Assembly (NCBI RefSeq): GCF_000013385.1
Contig: NC_007760.1
Coordinates: forward strand, 4,376,001-4,440,000
Length of the DNA stretch: 64,000 nucleotides
Direction of reading: 5' to 3'
Source of the DNA: Anaeromyxobacter dehalogenans 2CP-C
GTDB taxonomy: Bacteria > Myxococcota > Myxococcia > Myxococcales > Anaeromyxobacteraceae
This document shows positions 41,017 through 52,877 of this stretch, piece after piece (positions within the stretch are counted from its first letter, which is position 1; every line of letters begins with the position of its first letter). The position numbers and the translations under genes were made by a program. The notes under the pieces are model-generated. The model made no database searches and had not been told where the DNA came from. It saw only the letters and a list, made by a program, of their open reading frames with translations.

Positions 41017-41684
41017 GGCGACTCCTCCTCCCCGGCGAGCGCCTGGAGGCGGCGCACCGCGTGGTGGAAGCTCACCTTGGCGGAGTTCTCGGTGGTGCCG
41101 AGCGCGGCGGCGATCTCGGAGAACGGCAGCTCGGCGTCGATGCGCAGCGTGAGCACCTCGCGCTGCCGTCGCGGCAGGGCCAGCACCGCCCGGCGCACCC
41201 GCGCCTCGCGCTCGGCGCGGACCGCCGCCTCGTGCGCGGCCGGCGCGGCCCCGACGTCCGGACCGATGGCCTCGAGCGGCGCGCGCATCCAGCGCGTCTC
41301 GTCGCGCAGGTGGTTCTTGCCCAGGTTCACCGCCACGCGGACGAGCCAGCGGCGGAACGGCACCGCGCCGGCGCCGCCGCGCGCCAGGGTGCGGCGGGCC
41401 GCCTCGAAGGCGCGCAGGAACGTGCGCTGCGCCAGGTCGCGCGCGTCCTCCGGGGTCCGCGCGTACCGGCGCACCAGCGCGAGGACCAGCCGCTCGTGGT
41501 GGCGGACGACCTCGCCGAACGCGCGGTCGTCGCCGGCCAGGAACGCCGCGACCGCCACCTCGTCGGAGATCGGCGCGGCCGCGCCCGGAGCCGCGGCGGG
41601 GCCGGCGGACGCCGGCGTGCCCGGGCGCGCACCGCCCGGCACCACCCGGAGCACCGGCCGCCCTCTGTCCACGTCGTCCGCCAT
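41013..41684 (-). CDS. ECF-subfamily RNA polymerase sigma factor
   Basis: 223 residues from ATG 41684 (upstream ATG 41711 is possible). After a ~45-residue Pro/Ala-rich lead, region 2 spans about residues 48-115 (AFGEVVRHHERLVLALVRRYARTPEDARDLAQRTFLRAFEA). Region 4 spans about 155-215 (RAVLALPRRQREVLTLRIDAELPFSEIAAALGTTENSAKVSFHHAVRRLQ). Coupled by GTGA overlap to its anti-sigma gene. Target promoters not identified. Confidence 0.92.
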   Translation of the reverse strand: MADDVDRGRPVLRVVPGGARPGTPASAGPAAAPGAAAPISDEVAVAAFLAGDDRAFGEVVRHHERLVLALVRRYARTPEDARDLAQRTFLRAFEAARRTLARGGAGAVPFRRWLVRVAVNLGKNHLRDETRWMRAPLEAIGPDVGAAPAAHEAAVRAEREARVRRAVLALPRRQREVLTLRIDAELPFSEIAAALGTTENSAKVSFHHAVRRLQALAGEEESP

Positions 41685-41736
41685 GCGAATCCCCGGGGTC
41701 ACGCCTGGCAAGACCCCTTGCCCGTCCAGAGGTTAA

Positions 41737-43092
<1,356 letters not shown>

Positions 43093-43103
43093 TCCTTCCC
43101 CCG

Positions 43104-43218
43104 CTCATCCCGAGCGTAGGCCGGGCCCCTCGACTCCGGGCCGCTTCGCGGCCCTACGCTCGGGGTGAGCGCAACGATAGGGGCACGGCCGGAGTCGAGG
43201 GACGCTCGGGATGAGCGC
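43104..43218. repeat. Dispersed palindromic repeat cluster
   Basis: Fills the gap after serS. Arm GCTCATCCCGAGCGTAG, then CGACTCCGGGCCGC-TTC-GCGGCCC hairpin (stem 43138-43154), CTACGCTCGGGGTGAGCG, followed by a partial unit with GGCACGGCCGGAGTCGAGG. The outer arms CGCTCATCCCGAGCGTAGG and CCTACGCTCGGGGTGAGCG pair with one another around the inner hairpin. Confidence 0.85.
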
Positions 43219-43231
43219 ACTGAAGACGCGC

Positions 43232-43237
43232 TACAAT
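43232..43237 (+). promoter_or_regulatory. -10 hexamer TACAAT, leaderless-type spacing
   Basis: TACAAT ends 8 nt before ATG 43246; no Shine-Dalgarno between. It lies just downstream of the repeat cluster, so the -35 region falls within or next to repeat sequence. Confidence 0.5.
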
Positions 43238-43245
43238 CCCGGCCG

Positions 43246-43821
43246 ATGGCCCTCTACGCCGCGCGCTGGGAGCGTTCGCTCAAGGTGAGCACGGCGCTCT
43301 TCGTCGGGCTCACCGCCGCCGGCGCCGCGGTCACGATCTTCGTGGCGCGCCACCCCGAGACGCCGGAGCGGGGGCTGGCGGGGCTGTTCTTCGCCGGGAT
43401 GCCCGTGTTCATCCTCGCGACCGCCGTCCTCGCCTGGGCGCTCGCGCCGACCGGCTTCGAGATCGAGACCGCGCTCATCCGCGTGGAGCGGCCGCTCCTG
43501 CCCATCGAGATCCCGCTCCGCGAGGTGCGCGAGGTGGAGCTGCTGGCCCCGGGCGCGCTCGGCGGCGCCATCCGGCTGCTCGGCACGAGCGGCGCGTTCG
43601 GCCACTACGGCCGGTTCCGCTCGCGCACGCTCGGGAAGTTCCGGATGTACGCGACGCGGGGCGACGGCCTGGTCCGCGTGACCACGGACCGCGACACGTT
43701 CGTGCTCTCGCCGGAGCCGGCGGAGCCGTTCGTCGAGGAGGTGCTCTCCCGGTCGGCGCGCGCGCGGCGGGTGAAGCCGGGCAGCCGGTTCGGGCCCCGG
43801 CCCGATGTCCGCTCACCCTGA
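43246..43821 (+). CDS. PH-domain-like membrane protein
   Basis: 191 residues from ATG 43246. Two N-terminal transmembrane helices (STALFVGLTAAGAAVTIFV and GLFFAGMPVFILATAVLAWAL, residues 15-65). A beta-rich domain follows (GFEIETALIRVERPLLPIEIPLREVREVELL, FGHYGRFRSRTLGKFRMYATRGDGLVRVTT, DTFVLSPEPAEPFVEEV) typical of bacterial PH-like (bPH2/DUF304-type) domains. The last six residues (PDVRSP) are read from the start of a dispersed repeat. Function unknown. Confidence 0.7.
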   Translation: MALYAARWERSLKVSTALFVGLTAAGAAVTIFVARHPETPERGLAGLFFAGMPVFILATAVLAWALAPTGFEIETALIRVERPLLPIEIPLREVREVELLAPGALGGAIRLLGTSGAFGHYGRFRSRTLGKFRMYATRGDGLVRVTTDRDTFVLSPEPAEPFVEEVLSRSARARRVKPGSRFGPRPDVRSP

Positions 43822-44074
43822 GCGTCCCTCGACTCCGGCCGTGCCCCGATCGTTTCCGCTCACCCCGAGCGTCCCTCGACTCCGGCCGTGCCCCGATCGT
43901 TTCCGCTCACCCCGAGCGTAGGGCCGCGAAGCGGCCCGGAGTCGAGGGGCCCGACCTACGCTCGGGATGAGCGGATCGGAGTCGAGGGGCCCGACCTACG
44001 CTCGGGATGAGCGGATCGGAGTCGAGGGCCCGGCCTACGCTCGGGATGAGCGGATGGGAGTCGAGGGGCCCGAC

Positions 44075-45483
<1,409 letters not shown>

Positions 45484-45487
<4 letters not shown>

Positions 45488-46167
45488 GCGGCGCCCCCCG
45501 GCGGCACCACCAGCCGGTAGCCCACCCCGCGCACCGACTCGATGCGCACGCCCGGCGCGCCGAGCCGCTCGAGCTTGGTGCGGAGGTAACCGACGTACAC
45601 GTCCACCACGTTCGAGTTGCCCTCGAACTCCTGGCCCCACACCGTCTCGATGAGGCGGGTGCGCGAGAGCACCTCGCCGGCGTGGCGGGCCAGCTCGGCG
45701 ACGAGGCCGTACTCGCGGGCGGTGAGCGTCTCCGACCTCGCGCCCACCACGAGCGCCCGCCGGCGGGCGTCGAGCGTCACCGGGCCGAGCGCCGAGACGT
45801 CGGTGGCGCCGCCGCGGCGGTGCAGCGCCTCGATCCGCGCCAGCAGCTCGTCGAAGTCGAACGGCTTCACCAGGTAGTCGTCGGCCCCGGCGCGGAGGCC
45901 CGTGACCTTCTCGCCGGTCGAGCCGCGGGCGGTGAGCAGCAGCACCGGCGTGCGCAGCCCGCGCGACCGCCACTCGCGCAGCACCGAGATGCCGTCGAGG
46001 TCGGGCAGCGACCAGTCGAGCAGCACCACGTCATAGGCAATGGACGTCGCCTGCTCGCGGGCCCCGAGGCCCGTGCCGCAGACGTCCACCTGGTGGCCTT
46101 CCTCGGCCAGGCCGCGCGCCAGCACGCGCGCGACCCGGTCCTCATCCTCGACCAGCAAGAGCTTCAT
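45484..46167 (-). CDS. OmpR-family response regulator of metal-efflux operon
   Basis: 227 residues from ATG 46167. Receiver domain (residues 1-120): LLLVEDEDRVARVLA acidic pocket, phospho-Asp in VVLLDWSLPDLDGISV, Lys in YLVKPFDFDELLA. The winged-helix DNA-binding domain (about 130-225) has LTAREYGLVAELARHAGEVLSRTRLIETVW, VDVYVGYLRTKLE and ESVRGVGYRLV. It is CusR/CopR-like and encoded directly after the RND pump gene, overlapping its 3' end by 26 bp. Confidence 0.93.
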
Positions 46168-49100
46168 GCATGGGCTCCGCCGGCGATGATCCCTCGGCCC
46201 GGCGCGAGAGCCAAGGATAGAGCGCCGGGAGCACGAGGAGCGTGAGGATGGTGGAGGTGACGAGGCCGAACGCGACCACCGTGGCGAGCGGGCGCTGCAC
46301 CTCGGCGCCCACCCCCGTCGCGATGGCCATGGGGATGAAGCCCAGCGCGGCCACGAGCGCCGTCATCAGCACCGGCCGGGCGCGCTCGCGGGCCGCGGTC
46401 GCGGCCGCCTCCGCCGGCGAGCGCCCCTCGGCCTCGAGCGCCACCAGCCGGTTCATGAGCACCACGCCGTTCAGCACCGCCACGCCCGAGAGCGCGATGA
46501 AGCCGACCGCCGCGGAGATCGACACCGGCATGCCGCGGGCCCAGAGCGCGATCATCCCGCCCACCGAGGCGAACGGGACGTTCATGAAGATGACGAGCGC
46601 CGGCTTCAGCTTCCGGAACGCCGCCAGCAGCACGCCCACGATGAGCACCAGCACCACCGGGATGACCACGCCGAGCCGCCGCTTCGCCTCGTTCAGGGTC
46701 TCGAAGGAGCCGCCCCACTCGATGCGGTAGCCGGCCGGCGGGCGCACCTGCGCCGCGACCGCGCGCTCGGCCGCGCCCACCACGCCGCCCAGGTCGGAGC
46801 TGCGCACGTTGAAGCCGACCACCAGCCGGCGCTCGGCGTCCTGGCGCGAGACCAGGCTCGGCGCGACCTCGCTCGACACGTCCGCGACGCGCGAGAGCGG
46901 CACCAGCGCGCCGCCCGGCGCCGGCAGGCCCAGCGACGGGAGCGTGAACGCGCTCGCGCCGTCGCCCAGCCGCAGCACGATGGGGATGCGGAGCGGGCCG
47001 TCGTAGGTGGCGCCCACCTCGACGCCGGTGCGGACCGCCGTGACCGCGTCGAGCACGTCGCGCACCGTGAAGCCCGCCGCCGAGACGTCGAGCGGCCGCG
47101 GCCGGACCTCGAGCAGCGACACCGCCGGCGGCGCGTAGATGCGCACGTCCTCGGCGCCCTTCACCTGCTCCACCACTCCCGTCACCTGCTCGGCGAGCGC
47201 GCGGAGGTCGGCGAGGTCCTCGCCGTACACCGAGATGGTCACGTCGGCCACCGAGCCGCCCAGCAGCTCGTTGAAGCGCATCTGGATGGGCTGCGTGAAG
47301 GCCGGGTCACCGCCCGGCGCCTCGCGCCCGATGGCGAGCTCCACCTCGCGGATGAGCTGGTCGCGGGTGAGGCCCTTCCGCCACTCCGAGCGCGGCTTCA
47401 GCGTCACGAACACGTCCGCCTGCTCGAGCCCCATGATGTCGGTCGCGACCGCCGGGCTGCCCACGCGCGAGACGACCCGCGTCGCCTCCGGCACCTGCGA
47501 CAGCACCGCCGCCTCCATCCGCCCCGCCTCGCGCACCGCCGACTCGAGCGAGATGTCCGCCGCGCGGGTGGTCTGGATGACGAGGTCGCCCTCGTCGAGC
47601 TGCGGCACGAACTCCGAGCCCGCGGACAGGAACAGCGCCACGCCCAGCGTGAGCAGCGTCACCGCGCCCGCCGCCACCGCCTTCGGGCGCGCCAGCGTGC
47701 GGTCGAGGAGCGGCAGGTAGAGCCGATCGAGGAGCCGCACCAGCGGCGGCGGGCGGCCCGGGATGTCCTTCGGGCGGAGCAGCAGCGCCGCCGCGGCCGG
47801 GATGAAGGTGACCGAGAGGACGAGCGAGGTGAGCAGCGCGAAGACCACCGTCAGCGCCATCGGGCGGAACATCTTCCCGTCCACGCCGGTGAGCGACAGC
47901 ACCGGCACGTAGACGAGCAGGATGATGAGCACCGAGAAGAACACCGGCGTCGCCATCGAGCGCGTCACCTCGCGCACGTGCGCCGCCATCTTCTCGCGCC
48001 CGCCGCGCCGGTCGGCCGACGCGAAGGTCGCCGCGGCCACGCCGTGGAAGATCGCCTCCACCATCACCACCGCGCCGTCCACCACCAGGCCGAAGTCGAT
48101 GGCGCCCAGGCTCATCAGGTTGCCCGGGATGCCCAGCAGCACCATGGCGCCCGTCGCGCCCAGCATCGAGAGCGGGATGGCCGAGGCCACCAGCAGGCCC
48201 GCGCGGAACGAGCCCAGCATGAGGAACAGCACCGCCACCACCAGCAGGCCGCCCTCCAGCAGGTTCTTGAAGACCGTGTGGAGCGTGCCCTCGACCAGCT
48301 TCGAGCGGTCGTAGACGACGTCCACGGTCACGTCGTCCGGGAGCGCCTTGCGGACCTTCGCCATCGCGTCGTGGACGCGGTCCATCACCTCGAGCGCGTT
48401 GTCGCCGCGGAGCATCTGCGCCATCAGGTAGACGGTCTCGCCGTGGCCGTTCTTGGTGGCGGCGCCGATGCGCGGCATCGCGCCCACGCGGATGTCCGCC
48501 ACCTCCGCGAGCCGCACCGGCGGGAGGTTGCCGCCCTCCGGGTGGACGAGCGCGTGCGCGAGGTCGGTCGGGTCCTTCGGGAGCGCCACCGCGCGGAGCA
48601 GGGACTGCGCCGAGCCCGCCGGCACGCTCGCGCCCGCCGCGGTGCCCGTCGCCTGCTCCAGCGCGCCGCGCAGGTCGGCGAGCGTGAGCCCGCGCTGCGC
48701 CATCCGCACCGGATCCGCGCGGACCTCGAGCGTGCGCTGCTCGCCGCCCCAGGTGTTCACCTCGACCACGCCCGGCACGCTGCGGAGCAGCGGCGACACG
48801 CGCAGGGTCGCCATCTCCAGCAGCTCCGCCGGCGTGCGGCGGTTGGAGGAGATGGTGAAGTGGAAGATCTCGCCCAGGCCGCCCGTCACCGGGCCCAGCT
48901 CCGGCGCCGAGACGCCGTTCGGCAGCGCCACCGTGTCGAGCCGCTCCTTCACCACCTGGCGGGCGCGGTAGGTGTCGGCGCCGTCGTCGAAGACGGCGGT
49001 CACCGAGGAGATGCCGTAGCGCGACAGGCTGCGCTGCTCCACCATGCCCGGCACGCCGCCCAGCGCCGCTTCGATGGGCCGGGTGACGAGCTTCTCCACC

Positions 49101-49279
49101 TCCTCCGGCGTCAGGCCCGGCGCGCGCGTCAGCACCAGCACCTGGTTGGTGGTGATGTCCGGCATCGCGTCGAACTTGAGGCGCGCGCTGAAGATCGCCC
49201 CGACGATCGCCAGGGCCACCGTGAGCGCGACCACCAGCTTGCGGTGGTCCACGCACCACGCCACCAGGCGTCCGATCAC
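46142..49279 (-). CDS. Heavy-metal RND efflux pump, CusA/CzcA family
   Basis: 1045 residues from GTG 49279, GTGA overlap with the adaptor gene. HME-RND features: N-terminal helix then KFDAMPDITTNQVLVLTRAPGLTPEEVEKLVTRPIE, porter domains, TM4 segment GAIDFGLVVDGAVVMVEAI with the proton-relay acidic residues, and second-half PFASVGGMIALWARGMPVSISAAVGFIALSGVAVLNGVVLMNRL. Residues for monovalent (Cus) versus divalent (Czc) metals cannot be firmly separated by eye; the DFGLVVDGAVVMVE form is common to both. Works with the adaptor and TolC-type channel encoded upstream. Confidence 0.93.
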   Translation of the reverse strand: MIGRLVAWCVDHRKLVVALTVALAIVGAIFSARLKFDAMPDITTNQVLVLTRAPGLTPEEVEKLVTRPIEAALGGVPGMVEQRSLSRYGISSVTAVFDDGADTYRARQVVKERLDTVALPNGVSAPELGPVTGGLGEIFHFTISSNRRTPAELLEMATLRVSPLLRSVPGVVEVNTWGGEQRTLEVRADPVRMAQRGLTLADLRGALEQATGTAAGASVPAGSAQSLLRAVALPKDPTDLAHALVHPEGGNLPPVRLAEVADIRVGAMPRIGAATKNGHGETVYLMAQMLRGDNALEVMDRVHDAMAKVRKALPDDVTVDVVYDRSKLVEGTLHTVFKNLLEGGLLVVAVLFLMLGSFRAGLLVASAIPLSMLGATGAMVLLGIPGNLMSLGAIDFGLVVDGAVVMVEAIFHGVAAATFASADRRGGREKMAAHVREVTRSMATPVFFSVLIILLVYVPVLSLTGVDGKMFRPMALTVVFALLTSLVLSVTFIPAAAALLLRPKDIPGRPPPLVRLLDRLYLPLLDRTLARPKAVAAGAVTLLTLGVALFLSAGSEFVPQLDEGDLVIQTTRAADISLESAVREAGRMEAAVLSQVPEATRVVSRVGSPAVATDIMGLEQADVFVTLKPRSEWRKGLTRDQLIREVELAIGREAPGGDPAFTQPIQMRFNELLGGSVADVTISVYGEDLADLRALAEQVTGVVEQVKGAEDVRIYAPPAVSLLEVRPRPLDVSAAGFTVRDVLDAVTAVRTGVEVGATYDGPLRIPIVLRLGDGASAFTLPSLGLPAPGGALVPLSRVADVSSEVAPSLVSRQDAERRLVVGFNVRSSDLGGVVGAAERAVAAQVRPPAGYRIEWGGSFETLNEAKRRLGVVIPVVLVLIVGVLLAAFRKLKPALVIFMNVPFASVGGMIALWARGMPVSISAAVGFIALSGVAVLNGVVLMNRLVALEAEGRSPAEAAATAARERARPVLMTALVAALGFIPMAIATGVGAEVQRPLATVVAFGLVTSTILTLLVLPALYPWLSRRAEGSSPAEPMHEALAGRG

Positions 49280-50424
49280 GGCCGCTCCTCCGCGCCGGCC
49301 AGCGCCGCGTCCGCCGCGACCTCCGCGCCCGGCTCGATGCCCTTCACGAGCGCGTCCGCGCCCGACGTCGCGAGCACCTGCACCGGGAGGCGCTGCGGCT
49401 TCCCCGCGACGTTGCGGACCACGTAGGCCTGCTTGCCGTCGAGCGCGACCGCGCGGGCCGGCACCGCCGCGGCCGCCTCGCCCATCTTCACCGCCAGGCG
49501 CGCCGAGAGGCCCGCCGGCAGGCGCGCGCCGCCGTTCCGGCCCGCGAACCAGGCCGCCGTGGTGCCGTCGCGCGGATCCACCACCGGCGCGCGGCCCAGC
49601 AGGTCCACCGGGTGGCGCGTGCCGTCCGGCAGGATGAGCTCGAACTTCGCCGTCGGGGGCGGCGCGTACGCCAGCCGCGCCTCCACCCGCGTCTCGCCGT
49701 CGGCGGCGACCCGCGCGATCGGCTCGCCCGCCGCCTCGCGCGTCTCGCCGATGGAGGCCTTCACCTCGTGGACCATGCCCGAGATCGGCGAGCGCAGGCC
49801 CACCTGCCCCGAGCCGTCCAGGATGCGCCGCGCATCGGCCGCGCCCAGGTCCGCCGCGCGCAGCGTCGCGAGCGCGCTCTGCTGGTCCGCGCGCGCCTCG
49901 GCGAGCTTCGTCTCCGACTCGAGCAGGTCGGAGAGCTTCACCAGGCCCTCCTTCTTGAGGCCGTCGAGCTGGTCCTTCCGGCGCTGGTAGGCCTCGAGGC
50001 GCGTCGAGGCCGCCGCGTAGGCGCCCGCCGCCTGGACCACCTCCGGCATCACCACCTCGGCGATCACCTGCCCTCGCGCCACCTTCTCGCCCGCGCGGAC
50101 CGAGATCTTGGTGATGCGCGCGCGGAACGGCGGCGTCACCGCCGCGACGCCTTCCGGAGCCGGCAGCACCGTCGCCGGGGCCTCCAGCAACGAGACGCCC
50201 TCCGCCGCGCGGGCGCGGACCCACGGCGTGCGCGCGCTCGTCGCCGCCGCCGGCGTCGTGTCGGCGGCGCCCGGCTGCTGCTCCTTCGCGAGCTTCAGCG
50301 AGGCCGGCTCCGCCGGCGAGGCCTGCGACGGCTGTGCCGGCACCGGGCCCGGCTCCTTCGAGCAGGCCGCCAGCGCGACGAGCGCCGCGGCGGCGAGGAG
50401 GGACGTGCGAGGGATTCGGTTCAC
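49276..50424 (-). CDS. RND efflux periplasmic adaptor (CusB/CzcB type)
   Basis: 382 residues from GTG 50424. Lipoprotein-type signal (LLAAAALVALAAC). Membrane-fusion layout: barrel-sandwich half FRARITKISVRAGEKVARGQVIAEV, helical hairpin (YAAASTRLEAYQRRKDQLDGLKKEGLVKLSDLLESETKLAEARAD), returning LGAADARRILDGSGQVGLRSPISGMVHEVKASIGE, then beta-barrel and membrane-proximal domains. Joins the pump to the outer-membrane channel. Overlaps both neighbours by 4 bp (GTGA). Confidence 0.92.
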   Translation of the reverse strand: MNRIPRTSLLAAAALVALAACSKEPGPVPAQPSQASPAEPASLKLAKEQQPGAADTTPAAATSARTPWVRARAAEGVSLLEAPATVLPAPEGVAAVTPPFRARITKISVRAGEKVARGQVIAEVVMPEVVQAAGAYAAASTRLEAYQRRKDQLDGLKKEGLVKLSDLLESETKLAEARADQQSALATLRAADLGAADARRILDGSGQVGLRSPISGMVHEVKASIGETREAAGEPIARVAADGETRVEARLAYAPPPTAKFELILPDGTRHPVDLLGRAPVVDPRDGTTAAWFAGRNGGARLPAGLSARLAVKMGEAAAAVPARAVALDGKQAYVVRNVAGKPQRLPVQVLATSGADALVKGIEPGAEVAADAALAGAEERP

Positions 50425-51941
50425 GGCGTGACTCCGGTGCTGCGGGGTTGCGAAGGTTCGGGATCGCGCCCGTCCGGGCTAGGTGATCCGCTCACCCTGA
50501 GCGTAGGCGGGGCCGAAGGCACCGCCGAAGTCGAAGGGCGAGCGGCGGCGTCCGCCGAAGTCTGACCGTCCCCCTCACCCTGAGCTCCGCTCACCCTGAG
50601 CGTAGGCGGGGCCGCAGGCACCGCCGAAGTCGAAGGGCGAGCGGTGGGCGGCGCCCCATCCGTCGGCACCAGCGCCACCAGCATCGCGACCTTCGCGCGC
50701 GCCCAGGCGTGCGCCGCCCGCGCGCGCAGCTCGCGCGCACGCGCCGACGCCGCGCTCCGGCGGGCCACCAGGACCTCGACCACCGTCGCGTCGCCCGCGC
50801 GCATCGCCGCCTCGCGCAGCCGGGCGCTCTCCGCCGCGGCCGGGACCAGCGTCTTCTCCAGCGCGTCTAGGACCTCGCCCGTGTGCTCCACCTCGTGGAA
50901 CGCGCGCGCCAGCTCCGTCACCGCGCGGCGCGACGCGTCCTCCGCCTCGCCCGCGCGGCGGGCCGCCGCCGCGTCGAAGGTGGCCGCCTCGCGGTGGCCC
51001 CGCTCGAACACCGGGAAGGTGAAGCCCACGATGCCGTAGAGGACGTCGTTCCCCGCCGAGTCGCGCTGCGCGCGCGCGCCCAGCTGGAGATCGAGGCCCC
51101 GCGCCGAGCGCGCCTCGGAGGCGCGGGCCCGGTCCGCCTCGGCAGCGAGCTTCTCCGCGCGCGCCGCCGGCAGCGCCGCCGCACGCGCGATGAGCGCCGG
51201 CCACGCCGCGCGCTCCGGGACCGTCGCCATCGGCAGCTCGCCCGAGGTCGTCATCGGCAGCGGCGTCGCCCGGCCCACCATCTCCGCCAGGCGGAAGCCC
51301 AGGTCCGTCACCTCGCCCTCGACCGAGAGCGACGCCAGCCGCGCCTCCGCCTCGTAGGCGTCCGCGTCCGCCGCGTCCGCGCGGGTCAGCGCGGCCGCCT
51401 CCGCCGCGCGGCGGGTGCGGGCCGCCAGATCCATGGCGAGGCCCAGCTCCTCGCGCGACAGCTGGAAGGCCGCCTCCGCCGCCCACATGTCCAGCCACGC
51501 CTGCGCCGCGTCCAGGCGGCGCGAGAGCGCCACCGCGCGCGCCTCGTCGCGGAGCTGCTGCTCCTCGGTGCGGGCCGCCTTGCGGCGGTTGCCCGAGAGG
51601 CCCGCCAGGTTGAAGGATTGCGTCAGGGCTACCTCGCCCTCCAGCCGCGGGTTCGCGTCCCTGGTCGAGAACCCGGGCTGGAGGACGAGTGAGGGGTTGG
51701 AGGTGAGCAGGCCAATCTTCGAATTGCCCTCGGATTTGACCGAGACCGCGCGCTCCGCGCCCGCGACCGAGGGCGCCTCGGCGGCGAGCCCCAGCGCCTC
51801 GTCGAAGGTGATGGCGTAGACCCGCTCCGGCGCGAGCGGGGCCATCCGGTGCGGCGGGGCTTCGTGGAACTGCGGCGAGGCCGGGGGGACCGGGCCGGCG
51901 ACGACCAGGAGCGAGAGGAGAAGGACCGAGGAGGGCATCAT
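50421..51941 (-). CDS. TolC-family outer-membrane channel with repeat-encoded C-terminal tail
   Basis: 506 residues from ATG 51941 (next codon is also ATG). Signal peptide LLLSLLVVAGPVPPASP. Two outer-membrane-efflux repeats with long alpha-helical hairpins (DEALGLAAEAPSVAGAERAVSVK, SRRLDAAQAWLDMWAAEAAFQLSREELGLAMDL, AVTELARAFHEVEHTGEVLDALEKTLVPAA). The family part ends near WARAKVAMLVAL. The last ~75 residues contain two near-identical blocks ARPSTSAVPAAPPTLRVSG and ARPSTSAVPSAPPTLRVSG, which are translated dispersed repeats (50488-50545, 50587-50644). First gene of the efflux operon. Confidence 0.88.
   Translation of the reverse strand: MMPSSVLLLSLLVVAGPVPPASPQFHEAPPHRMAPLAPERVYAITFDEALGLAAEAPSVAGAERAVSVKSEGNSKIGLLTSNPSLVLQPGFSTRDANPRLEGEVALTQSFNLAGLSGNRRKAARTEEQQLRDEARAVALSRRLDAAQAWLDMWAAEAAFQLSREELGLAMDLAARTRRAAEAAALTRADAADADAYEAEARLASLSVEGEVTDLGFRLAEMVGRATPLPMTTSGELPMATVPERAAWPALIARAAALPAARAEKLAAEADRARASEARSARGLDLQLGARAQRDSAGNDVLYGIVGFTFPVFERGHREAATFDAAAARRAGEAEDASRRAVTELARAFHEVEHTGEVLDALEKTLVPAAAESARLREAAMRAGDATVVEVLVARRSAASARARELRARAAHAWARAKVAMLVALVPTDGAPPTARPSTSAVPAAPPTLRVSGAQGEGDGQTSADAAARPSTSAVPSAPPTLRVSGSPSPDGRDPEPSQPRSTGVTP
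50488..50545. repeat. Dispersed palindromic repeat in TolC-like 3' end (copy 1)
   Basis: Arm GCTCACCCTGAGCGTAG, hairpin GGCGG-g-GCC-GAA-GGC-a-CCGCC (50506-50526, one mismatch), arm CGAAGTCGAAGGGCGAGCGG. In frame with the coding sequence on the minus strand. Confidence 0.85.
50587..50644. repeat. Dispersed palindromic repeat in TolC-like 3' end (copy 2)
   Basis: Nearly identical to copy 1 about 99 bp away; the hairpin loop is GCA instead of GAA. 99 is a multiple of three, so both copies are read in the same frame. Confidence 0.85.
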
Positions 51942-52117
51942 CGCGGGCCGTGTTCTGCCGCGGCCGGCGCGCCGCGGCATGGGTTCCCCGTGAGAAGGCT
52001 CTCAGAAAAGTGCCTTTAGAAGCGGCATGTTGTCGCAAGCCGAGGCGGGACGGCGGGCTCCGCTCACTCCACCGCTCATGCCGCCGTAGGCGCGCGGCCC
52101 GCCACGATTCCTCAACC

Positions 52118-52175
52118 CCGCTCATGCCGAGCGTAGGCCCGCACCAGAGGTGCGGGCCGGAGTCGAGGCACCCCC
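52118..52175. repeat. Dispersed palindromic repeat copy
   Basis: Arm GCTCATGCCGAGCGTAG, perfect 10-bp hairpin GGCCCGCACC-AGA-GGTGCGGGCC (52136-52158), arm CGGAGTCGAGGCACC. Stem sequence differs from all other clusters. Confidence 0.88.
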
Positions 52176-52247
52176 ACCCGTGCGTGCGCAGCCCCTCCCC
52201 ATCCGCTCGTGCCGGCCGTCCACTCTCCGGTGCGCCGCTTTACCCCT

Positions 52248-52305
52248 CCGCTCATGCCGAGCGTAGGCCCGCACCATAGGTGCGGGCCGGAGTCGAGGCA
52301 CCCTC
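52248..52305. repeat. Dispersed palindromic repeat copy
   Basis: Same stem as the copy 130 bp upstream but loop ATA instead of AGA (stem 52266-52288), so the pair probably arose by local duplication. Arms GCTCATGCCGAGCGTAG and CGGAGTCGAGGCACC. Confidence 0.88.
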
Positions 52306-52656
52306 CCCCTCCGGAGCCGAGGCACCCCGCCCTCCGCGGCACGTCCAGGCCCCGCCCCCGCTCCCCCCGTTCACGGAGCAGGGGGAGCCGGGCGAGGACG
52401 ATGCCGCCGCCCCCCACCGCGCCGCCGGCAGGTCTCGGTCCCAGCAGCGGAGGGGGGTTCGTGCTGGGGCCTACGACCCGCCGACACGGAGGTGCCCGCC
52501 GGCCTTGCGGGGCGCGCAGCCGGCGGGTGCGACGAGGTGGGGGACGGCAGGCATCGAGGAGGACCGTACGAGAGGGCGCCCGGCCACTGCATGGGAGGCG
52601 GATGAGGCCGCTCTCACGCGCGCCGCGCCCCCGCCGCCCGCCCCTGCGTTCTCCGC

Positions 52657-52685
52657 TTGATCCCCGGACGGCGGTGCCGTATATG
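52657..52685 (+). promoter_or_regulatory. Promoter of the tRNA operon
   Basis: TTGATC (52657-52662) and TATATG (52680-52685) with a 17-bp spacer, about 75 bp before the first tRNA. The only clear sigma-70-like pair in the surrounding GC-rich DNA. Confidence 0.6.
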
Positions 52686-52760
52686 GGCGGACTCCGAGCG
52701 CCGGACAGGATGCCCCCGGGGCCCGGAAGCAGACGGAACGAGGACGGATTCGCGGTTTTC

Positions 52761-52850
52761 GGAGGAGTGGCCGAGCGGTTTAAGGCGGCGGTCTTGAAAA
52801 CCGCAGAGGGTTCACGCCCTCCGAAGGTTCGAATCCTTCCTCCTCCGCCA
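52761..52850 (+). tRNA. tRNA-Ser(UGA)
   Basis: Acceptor GGAGGAG pairs with CTCCTCC, encoded CCA at 52848-52850. Anticodon loop CTTGAAA gives TGA (52795-52797). Long variable arm (GAGGGTTCACGCCCTC) typical of serine tRNA; T-loop GGTTCGAATCC present. Confidence 0.97.
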
Positions 52851-52877
52851 GGACAGAAGGAGCGGAAGAAGGGTTCT

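Larger units (their letters stand above)
51942..52656. other. Gene-free stretch between TolC-like gene and tRNA operon
   Basis: About 700 bp without a convincing gene; ORFs here have arginine/proline-rich shadow composition. It contains two dispersed repeats (52118-52305). The remaining 350 bp (52310-52656) shows no recognisable element. The promoter of the efflux operon must lie at the left end; AAGTGCCTTTAGAAG near 52005 is the only AT-richer patch but no clear hexamers were identified. Confidence 0.6.
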
